Shown piece by piece: positions 4,858 through 5,265 of a stretch of DNA of 5,265 nucleotides. A model generated the notes under the pieces. It worked only from the letters and a program-made list of their open reading frames with translations, was not told the DNA's origin and did no database searches. The stretch comes from Deltaproteobacteria bacterium (GTDB lineage Bacteria; Myxococcota; B64-G9), in contig JAUVAM010000338.1 of the NCBI GenBank assembly GCA_030591745.1, positions 1 through 5,265 on the forward strand, written 5' to 3'. The position numbers and the translations under genes are program-made. Each line of letters opens with the position of its first letter. Within the stretch, counting starts at the first letter, position 1.

Positions 4858-5265
4858 TTAGCTAGTGGGCTTAGAGACTGTCAAGCTGCCCAGACGTTGG
4901 TATACCGAGGATCGATCTCGCTCCAAGGTCCATCGACTCAGCAGGTCGAGGGTCTCTTTGTCTTCCAGGGCCAAAAACAGCATGTCCAAGATGCCCATCT
5001 GGATTTTGCAGCGATCGTTGGAGGGACTGCGGGCCACCAGGTCGCCTTCGGTGGCGTAGTTATAGACGGGGCAAACGCCGCAGTATGGTGCATAGGCACA
5101 GTCGCTACAGCCCGGCAAGCATTCGAGGCAGGAGGCGACGCAGGCCGAACGGACTGCCTTGTGGCGTATCAACTGGGCGTAGTCATGCTCGTGTACGTTG
5201 CCCATGCAAAACATGTCATCGCCCATGGTGCCGAGCATGCGGCCTTCGTCGCAGGTGTAGACCCG
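4858..5265 (-). CDS. hxsB: Radical SAM/SPASM maturase, C-terminal 135 residues, HxsB-like (5' end outside window)
   Basis: The frame is open to the right edge and ends in TAA at 4860-4858. The visible part is a SPASM-type domain that holds auxiliary iron-sulfur clusters in peptide-modifying radical SAM enzymes. It begins RVYTCDEGRM, the usual entry into SPASM (Cys5), followed by FCMGN (Cys20) and a dense Cys region: CVASCLECLPGC (42, 46, 49, 53), then C53-x2-C56-x5-C62-x2-C65 (CSDCAYAPYCGVC) and Cys86 (NDRCK). TCDEGR, Y-x-PYCG-x-CPVYNY and the S-N-x-RC-x(5)-ILD run are what I recall of HxsB of the His-Xaa-Ser system. The catalytic CX3CX2C barrel is not in the window. The gene ends 47 bp before the HGS-repeat gene on the same strand, which supports an enzyme-substrate pair. 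The symbol rests on remembered motif similarity and context; another SPASM maturase family remains possible. Confidence 0.78.
   Translation of the reverse strand, partial: RVYTCDEGRMLGTMGDDMFCMGNVHEHDYAQLIRHKAVRSACVASCLECLPGCSDCAYAPYCGVCPVYNYATEGDLVARSPSNDRCKIQMGILDMLFLALEDKETLDLLSRWTLERDRSSVYQRLGSLTVSKPTS

Overview
The window reads as part of a gene cluster that makes and modifies a repetitive exported peptide, of the His-Xaa-Ser (HXS) type. The base composition (about 60% G+C by eye), the dense packing of genes with alternating strands, and the several Cys-rich radical SAM enzymes suggest a Gram-negative, non-enteric bacterium. A deltaproteobacterial or myxobacterial-type genome is a guess; the window alone cannot name the organism.

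Layout, left to right. (1) 1-402, plus strand: the 3' end of a protein-kinase-fold phosphotransferase that looks most like the lipopolysaccharide Kdo/WaaP/InaA kinases. (2) 360-1541, minus strand: a complete radical SAM protein with a C-terminal cysteine cluster. Its end overlaps gene 1 tail to tail by 43 bp. (3) 1542-1615: a short divergent gap that must carry the start signals of genes 2 and 4. (4) 1616-2596, plus strand: an exported Cys-rich protein with no recognised family. (5) 2593-4380, plus strand: a fusion of a radical SAM domain, two CxxCx5C clusters and a class I methyltransferase, coupled to gene 4 by an ATGA overlap. (6) 4388-4810, minus strand: a 140-residue protein with a Tat-like signal ending in HCS, 17 perfect HGS triplets and a Trp. 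(7) 4858-5265, minus strand: the SPASM-bearing C-terminus of a radical SAM maturase that looks like HxsB. It runs off the right edge and lies just upstream of gene 6.

How the parts may work together. Genes 7 and 6 form a maturase-then-substrate pair in the HXS style: HxsB-like enzyme and HxsA-like repeat protein. Genes 2 and 5 add two more radical SAM enzymes that share a distinctive C-terminal Cys motif, and gene 5 adds a methyltransferase. The repeat peptide may therefore receive more than one kind of modification, or there may be two substrates, with the Cys-rich exported protein as the second. The substrate and gene 4 both carry export signals, so the finished products should act outside the cytoplasm. 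No HxsD-like gene and no clear HxsC assignment can be seen here; either could lie to the right of the window. The identities of genes 6 and 7 are well supported by sequence. The chemistry, and the claim that all these genes form one system, are inference.
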